Positions 59,567 through 64,000 of a DNA stretch of 64,000 nt are shown in pieces. Made by a program: the position numbers and the translations under genes. The stretch is from Victivallales bacterium (GTDB lineage Bacteria > Verrucomicrobiota > Lentisphaeria > Victivallales > UBA1829). The first letter of the stretch is position 1. Every line of letters begins with the position of its first letter. Where the stretch lies: NCBI GenBank assembly GCA_016285345.1, contig JAEEQN010000005.1:1-64000 (forward strand). The letters run 5' to 3'. The notes below the pieces were generated by a model. The model was not told the origin of the DNA. It searched no databases and was given only the letters and a program-made list of their open reading frames with translations.

Positions 59567-61714
59567 ATGCTCCGTTTCGCCTGCCCCTTCTGCCATTTCC
59601 AGATCTCCGTCGAAGAGTCCGACGCCGGAGGCCGCATCGTATGCCCGGCTTGCGGCAAGACGGTCGCGATCCCGGCCACGCGGTTCGACAACGGCTGCAT
59701 CATCGGCGATTTCATCATCCAGAGCCGGATCGGGGCGGGTTCCGCGGGGACCGTGTTTCTGGCGCAGCAGATTTCGCTGGAACGCGAGGTCGCGCTGAAG
59801 GTTCTGTCCCACAAGAACATGACCGAAAAGGGCGTGGCGACGTTCCTGAACGAAGCCCGCGCCGCCGCCAAGCTCAGCCACGTCAACCTCGTGCAGTCGT
59901 ACGCGGTCGGCGAGGACGACGGCTACAGCTACATGGCGATGACCTATATCAAAGGCGAATCGCTGAAGTCCCGCCTGAAACGCGACAAGCGCATCCCGAT
60001 CGACGAGGCGCTGCACATCGTCCAGCAGGTCGCCGAGGCGCTGTGCTACGCCTGGAACGAAAGCCGCCTGATCCACCGCGACGTGAAGCCGGACAACATC
60101 ATGATCACCGACGACGGCATCGTCAAGCTCACCGACCTCGGCCTCGCCATGAACCAGAAGGACTGGTCCGAGGACATGGACATCTCCGGCAGCCCGTCCT
60201 ACATGAGCCCGGAGCAGTTCGCGGGCGAGCCGCTCGACACGCGCAGCGACATCTACAGCCTCGGCGTCACGCTCTACCAGATGATCACAGGCTCGCTCCC
60301 GTTCCGCGCCGTCTCCATCAGCACCCTCGCAAACCAGCATTTCAACCAGAAGCCGGAGCCGCCGGAACATTTCGTACCCGGCCTTCCCTCGACCGTCTCC
60401 GCCCTCATCAAGAAGATGATGGCCAAGAAACCGGGAAAACGCTACGCCGACATGGAGGAGCTGCTGGACGCCATCTGGCGGCTGCGCCAGATCACCGCGC
60501 CGAGCCGCAGCCTCGTGCCGGACGTCCACACGATCTCCATCCGCCGCCTGAACTACGAGATCCAGACGGAATACGTGAACAACAAGCGCAAGCAGGAGCG
60601 CATCCTGAAGAAACAGCGCGACGAGCAGAAAAAGCCCTGGTTCACCATCGCCATGGCCGTCCTGATCCCGCTCGCCCTGCTCGCGGCCGCCGGCGTCTAT
60701 TTCTTCTCCGATTTCCAGCGGCATTCCTACGAACGCTCCATGTTCGCGAACGTCGACGCGTTCGAACGCCTCGCGACCAACCCGGATATCCCCGTGGAAC
60801 GCCTGAACGCCGAGTCCGCGAACCTGATTAAGGAGTTCACGAAAAAGGACGCCGTCCGCGACGACCGCATCGGGCGCTACATACTGTCCCACATCAATTA
60901 TCTGCTCAGCCTGCGCACGGACAAGGAAATGCCCGCCGACGGCGGCGTGGTCACCACCGAGACCACCGCCGCCCTCGAAAACCAGGTCAGCCTGCTGAAC
61001 GACGAGATCGCGAACCTGAAGACCAAGGTCGTCCCGCGCCTCAAGGAGGAGATCGATGCCGCGGTCAAGGAAGGCGAAGTCTACCATTCCGACCTCATTT
61101 CCGCGCAGCACGACCTCGTGAAGAGCAAGGCGGACTACAACGCCCTGAGCAAGACCCGCGAGGAAGAGCTCGCCGCGTCCGACGAACAGAAGCTCAACAC
61201 GATGCGCCAGCGTCTGCATCAGCTCGTCATCACCCAGCGGTTCTCCCTCGCCAGACAGATGCTCACGACCGAACTGCTCCGTTCGCCGCGCCTTGAGGAA
61301 TGGTGTACGGAGATGATGCGCAGGATCAATTTCCTGGACCGCGTCTACGCCGTGTTCTCCGGCGACGACGTCGACCTGGAGAAGATTACGCAGGAGGAGG
61401 CGAAGGCCGCCTACATCGAGCTGTACGGCGACGACGGACGGACCGTCGCGACCATCCTCTGCGCGTTCGAGACGCTGCGCGGAGACTACGACAAGGCCGC
61501 CCAGCTGAGGCCGGAAGACCCCGAGATCCCCGCCACCGCGAACGCCGTCGCTGAGGAACTCGTTTCAGCCGCACGCACGCTTCATGCGATGGGCGAAAAG
61601 AAGCTTCCGGCGATGTTCGCGAAGACCATGTCGCGCCTGCCGAAAACGCCCCAGACAACCGCCGCTGCCGCGACCATCAACGTCCTTTTCCCCGGCTTTC
61701 CTCTGAAGAACTGA
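59567..61714 (+). CDS. Transmembrane Ser/Thr protein kinase with N-terminal zinc ribbon
   Basis: 715 residues. A zinc ribbon (CPFC at 6-9 and CPAC at 27-30) leads into a Hanks-type kinase (about 45-310): GAGSAGTVFLAQQ, VALKVL with the ATP-binding Lys, LIHRDVKPDNIMI, TDLGLAM (DLG in place of DFG), SPSYMSPEQFAGE, SDIYSLGVTLYQM. A basic stretch and one membrane helix (AMAVLIPLALLAAAGVYFF, about 365-385) follow, then a 330-residue extracytoplasmic part with a coiled coil (about 465-545). AAGGA precedes the ATG. Kinases with ribbon N-termini are common in PVC bacteria. The target is unknown. Confidence 0.93.
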   Translation: MLRFACPFCHFQISVEESDAGGRIVCPACGKTVAIPATRFDNGCIIGDFIIQSRIGAGSAGTVFLAQQISLEREVALKVLSHKNMTEKGVATFLNEARAAAKLSHVNLVQSYAVGEDDGYSYMAMTYIKGESLKSRLKRDKRIPIDEALHIVQQVAEALCYAWNESRLIHRDVKPDNIMITDDGIVKLTDLGLAMNQKDWSEDMDISGSPSYMSPEQFAGEPLDTRSDIYSLGVTLYQMITGSLPFRAVSISTLANQHFNQKPEPPEHFVPGLPSTVSALIKKMMAKKPGKRYADMEELLDAIWRLRQITAPSRSLVPDVHTISIRRLNYEIQTEYVNNKRKQERILKKQRDEQKKPWFTIAMAVLIPLALLAAAGVYFFSDFQRHSYERSMFANVDAFERLATNPDIPVERLNAESANLIKEFTKKDAVRDDRIGRYILSHINYLLSLRTDKEMPADGGVVTTETTAALENQVSLLNDEIANLKTKVVPRLKEEIDAAVKEGEVYHSDLISAQHDLVKSKADYNALSKTREEELAASDEQKLNTMRQRLHQLVITQRFSLARQMLTTELLRSPRLEEWCTEMMRRINFLDRVYAVFSGDDVDLEKITQEEAKAAYIELYGDDGRTVATILCAFETLRGDYDKAAQLRPEDPEIPATANAVAEELVSAARTLHAMGEKKLPAMFAKTMSRLPKTPQTTAAAATINVLFPGFPLKN

Positions 61715-61747
61715 ATCGAATCCCCCCCTCTTTTTTCCAAAAAAAAC

Positions 61748-61786
61748 AACGCACCGGAACCATGTCGGGACCAGTGCGTTTTTTTT
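61748..61786. terminator. Bidirectional terminator between kinase and gatB
   Basis: Stem AACGCACCGG/CCAGTGCGTT (one mismatch), T run on the plus side and A run on the other. Confidence 0.85.
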
Positions 61787-61808
61787 AACGGAAGTGAGGA
61801 GAAAAGAT

Positions 61809-63251
61809 TTATTTCAGCTTCTCCTGGAACATCTGGATCGCGAGCTTCGGATTGGCTTTGCCTCGGCTGAGCTTCATGAGCTGGCCGACCAGATACTGGA
61901 GCACGGCGGTCTTGCCCTCTTTGAACTGCTGGACCTGGGCGGGATTCGCGGCGATCACCTGATCGACGAGCGCGAGGATGGCGCCCTCGTCGGACACCTG
62001 CACGAGGCCCTTCTCCTCCACGATGGTTTTCGGATCCTTGCCCGTCTCGAACATCTCCTCGAAGACTTTCTTGGCTGTCTTGGAGTTGATCGTGGAGGCG
62101 TTCACGAGGTCGGCGAGCGAGGCGAGGCCGGAGGGCTTCACCTTGCAGTCCGCGAGCGCGCCGCCGGATTCGCCGAGCTTGCGGAGGAGTTCCGACGTGA
62201 AGAGGTTCGCGATGATCTTCGAGGCGGAGGAACCTTTCGCCGCGGCCTCGAAGAATTCCGCGTAGGAACGGTCCGAGGTCAGGACCTGGGCGTCGTAGGG
62301 CGTCAGCCCGTAGTCGCGCACGTAGCGCTGGCGCTTGTCGGCGGGGAGTTCCGGCAGGGCGGCGCGGAAGGCGTCGAGCTCGGCGTCGGTGAACACGATC
62401 GGCAGGAGGTCGGGCTCGGGGAAATAGCGGTAGTCGTTGGCGTTTTCCTTGGTGCGCTGGACCACGGTCTCGCCGAGCTCGTCGTTCCAGCCGCGGGTGT
62501 CCTGTTCGATCTCCTGCCCGTTTTCCAGCTCGACGAGCTGGCGCTTGATCTCGTACAGGATGGCGCGGTGGGCGGCGCGGAAGCTGTTCAGGTTCTTGAT
62601 CTCGACCTTGGTGCCGAATTTTTCGGTGCCGCGCGGCCGCAGGGAGATGTTCACGTCGAAGCGCATCTGGCCCTTCTCCATGTCGCAGTCGCTGACGTCG
62701 GCGTACTGCATGATTTCCTTGAGCGAGGAGAGGTAGGCGTAGGCTTCGTCAGCGGAACGCATGTCCGGCTCGCTGACGATCTCGATGAGCGGCACGCCGG
62801 AACGGTTGAAGTCGAGGCCGGTGCAGTTGGAGAAATGCGTGGACTTGCCGGGGTCCTCCTCCAGGTGCATGCGGGTCATGCCGATCCACTTGTCGGGGAG
62901 CTGTTCGCCGGAGAAGCCCGTTCCGAAGATGTGGATGCGGCCGTTTTTGCAGATGGGCAGGTCGTACTGCGTGATCTGGTAGTCCTTCACGAGGTCCGGG
63001 TAGAAATAGCTCTTGCGGTCGAACTTGCTGAACTTCGCGATCTCGCAGCCGCACATCATGCCCGCGACGACCGCCTTGCGGACCGCCTCCCTGTTCACCA
63101 CGGGCAGCACGCCGGGCATGCCCATGCAGACCGGGCAGGTGTCGGTGTTCGGCGGCGCGCCGTAGGTATTGGGACAGGAACAGAACATCTTGCTTTTCGT
63201 GCGGATCTGCACGTGCGCTTCGATTCCGATCACAGGTTCGTACATCGTCAT
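61809..63251 (-). CDS. gatB: Aspartyl/glutamyl-tRNA amidotransferase subunit B
   Basis: 480 residues from ATG 63251 (GGAG 8 bases upstream); the longer frame crosses into the leader. GatB is the kinase/transamidation half of GatCAB, making Gln-tRNA (and Asn-tRNA) from the misacylated forms. Family marks: VIGIEAHVQIRTKSKMFCSC, CPVCMGMPGVLPVVN, RKSYFYPDLVKDYQITQYD, HLEEDPGKSTHF, GVPLIEIVSEPDMRSADEA, and the C-terminal tail domain with ILALVDQVIAANPAQVQQF. gatA and gatC are not in the window. Confidence 0.97.
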   Translation of the reverse strand: MTMYEPVIGIEAHVQIRTKSKMFCSCPNTYGAPPNTDTCPVCMGMPGVLPVVNREAVRKAVVAGMMCGCEIAKFSKFDRKSYFYPDLVKDYQITQYDLPICKNGRIHIFGTGFSGEQLPDKWIGMTRMHLEEDPGKSTHFSNCTGLDFNRSGVPLIEIVSEPDMRSADEAYAYLSSLKEIMQYADVSDCDMEKGQMRFDVNISLRPRGTEKFGTKVEIKNLNSFRAAHRAILYEIKRQLVELENGQEIEQDTRGWNDELGETVVQRTKENANDYRYFPEPDLLPIVFTDAELDAFRAALPELPADKRQRYVRDYGLTPYDAQVLTSDRSYAEFFEAAAKGSSASKIIANLFTSELLRKLGESGGALADCKVKPSGLASLADLVNASTINSKTAKKVFEEMFETGKDPKTIVEEKGLVQVSDEGAILALVDQVIAANPAQVQQFKEGKTAVLQYLVGQLMKLSRGKANPKLAIQMFQEKLK

Positions 63252-63352
63252 GAGGGGTTCTCCGAAGGAAATGAGGTTGCGCGGGCGGCCTCCTGTCCGG
63301 CACGAAGGCGGTTCAAGCGTCCGGCGGCCCGCGGATTCAGGCATATCGTTCT

Positions 63353-63381
63353 AATATAGCATAAAAACAAGGATTCGTCAA
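63353..63381 (-). promoter_or_regulatory. Candidate promoter for gatB
   Basis: Minus strand TTGACG (63381-63376), 17 bp spacer, TATATT (63358-63353). Confidence 0.75.
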
Positions 63382-63464
63382 GAGGGAAGGCGGTCAAAAG
63401 CGTGCCATAATCCCGCTTGACCGTCGCGAATGCGTGTTTTTGCGGAAAAAAACAAGAAACATAG

Positions 63465-63492
63465 TTTCTTTTTCGGGAATTTGTGATATAGT
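63465..63492 (+). promoter_or_regulatory. Candidate promoter for the last gene in the window
   Basis: TTTCTT (63465-63470), 16 bp spacer, TATAGT (63487-63492). Between the gatB promoter and this one (about 80 bp) nothing else is seen. Confidence 0.5.
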
Positions 63493-63526
63493 ATCTCAAT
63501 CATATTTTTGCAAACAGGAATCCGTC

Positions 63527-63583
63527 ATGCAGAACAAGTCAGTTTTCAGTCTTTCCATGGGAATGGAGGCAGGTCACAAATGA
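63527..63583 (+). CDS. Possible 18-residue leader peptide
   Basis: ATG with AGGAA upstream, reading MQNKSVFSLSMGMEAGHK and a TGA that overlaps the ATG of the next gene (ATGA). The next gene's ribosome binding site (GGAGG at 63565) is inside this frame. It may be a coupled leader peptide or chance; 18 codons give little to judge by. Confidence 0.35.
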   Translation: MQNKSVFSLSMGMEAGHK

Positions 63584-64000
63584 GCCGCCGCGCCATGATC
63601 CTATTGATCCTCGCGATCATTGCCGTACACGGCATTCTGCTGTGGCTGGTCGTCGCCACCGGCGACAATGAGCAGAAGATCGCCGACACCCGCAAGCAGA
63701 TCGAAGAGGGAAACGCCCTGCTCTCCGAAATGGAAGACGAAATCCAGTCTGTTGAACAGAAGGATCCGACCCCGACAGTTCAGAAACCGGACACGGGAGT
63801 CTCCACAAGCAAACCGGAAACAAATACGGCGCAGGGCGCATCCACGCAGCCGAAACCCGCAACCGCGCAGCCGTCGGCATCTACGCAGCCCCCGGCATCC
63901 ACACAGCCGAAGACGGCCGCCACCACGGATAAGGATCCGCTCGCCGGGCTGCCTGCCGAGAAGGAAAAACCCGCGCCGTCCGTTCCGTCCACGACCTACG
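63580..64000 (+). CDS. Membrane-anchored Pro/Thr-rich protein, 3' end outside window
   Basis: 140 residues seen, frame open at the window edge. After MSRRAM comes one membrane helix (ILLILAIIAVHGILLWLVV), a short coiled coil (KIADTRKQIEEGNALLSEME), then a low-complexity linker rich in Thr, Gln and Pro (STQPKPATAQPSASTQPP). Such linkers often separate the anchor from a cell-wall-binding or enzymatic domain, which would lie beyond 64000. No function assigned. GGAGG lies 11 bases upstream of the ATG. Confidence 0.8.
   Translation, partial: MSRRAMILLILAIIAVHGILLWLVVATGDNEQKIADTRKQIEEGNALLSEMEDEIQSVEQKDPTPTVQKPDTGVSTSKPETNTAQGASTQPKPATAQPSASTQPPASTQPKTAATTDKDPLAGLPAEKEKPAPSVPSTTY

Noticed and set aside
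1-64000. tRNA or rRNA genes
   Set aside because: No cloverleaf-like segment with a GTTCGAATC-type T-arm or CCA-adjacent stem, and no rRNA-like stretch, was found on reading.

Overview
The window reads as an ordinary chromosomal stretch of a GC-rich, Gram-negative-type bacterium. The cell envelope is diderm: Kdo transferase (waaA), a WaaP-type kinase, many lipoproteins and periplasmic folding factors. Long Sel1, Ser/Thr-kinase and PP2C proteins, a zinc-ribbon kinase, hemicellulose-directed glycosidases and a secreted serpin suggest a member of the PVC superphylum, most likely Lentisphaerota (Victivallis-like, gut-associated). That placement is an inference from gene content; there is no rRNA gene in the window to settle it. 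No tRNA, rRNA, CRISPR array or intact insertion sequence was seen.

Layout. 0-2.2 kb: end of trkA and trkH (K+ uptake). 2.2-10.4 kb, minus strand: PP2C phosphatase, a flippase-like membrane protein, trmL, a Sel1-repeat protein, secA, pyrE and a zinc-ribbon protein. 10.4-16.3 kb: a GH127-type beta-L-arabinofuranosidase, then a periplasmic folding pair (a double thioredoxin fused to a SurA-like domain, and a parvulin lipoprotein). 16.4-21 kb, minus: moxR, DUF58, transglutaminase operon. 21-28 kb: three tandem SecD-head-like small lipoproteins, a secreted protein of unknown role, a small Tad/Flp-like cluster (two tiny pilin-like proteins, TadE-like, TadG-like), and a metallo-beta-lactamase fold hydrolase. 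28-31.7 kb: DUF3089 hydrolase (minus), LysM lipoprotein, PqiC-like lipoprotein, HD hydrolase. 31.8-38.4 kb: ftsA, a divergent ftsZ, an M28 peptidase/glutaminyl cyclase-like lipoprotein, a WaaP-like kinase and a pseudokinase paralogue, nearly all coupled by stop/start overlaps, then waaA. 38.9-40.1 kb: a GspC-like protein with a Gly-Phe-rich tail. 40.5-45.4 kb: FMN riboswitch, ribBA, ribH, nusB, ftsY, aroA. 45.6-54.2 kb: serpin, UPF0210/ACT pair, an AT-rich AlgX-like gene, GH67 alpha-glucuronidase. 54.3-64 kb: several hypotheticals, an S41 protease-like protein, a COG2509-type flavoprotein, a zinc-ribbon Ser/Thr kinase, gatB and the start of a Pro/Thr-rich membrane protein cut by the window edge.

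The most interesting non-coding signal is a family of short palindromic repeats at the 3' ends of genes. Read on one strand, most copies have GTAG followed by a hairpin whose stem sequence varies while remaining paired and whose apex is GCTNCGC (GCGNAGC on the other strand). This is the layout of REP elements mobilised by RAYT transposases. In two genes the TAG of this GTAG is the stop codon. Promoters are easy to see as AT islands with TTGnnn, a 16-18 bp spacer and TATATT-like -10 boxes, several preceded by phased T-tracts. Intergenic stretches not listed separately are short and I see nothing further in them. All calls are from reading the sequence only; no database search was run.
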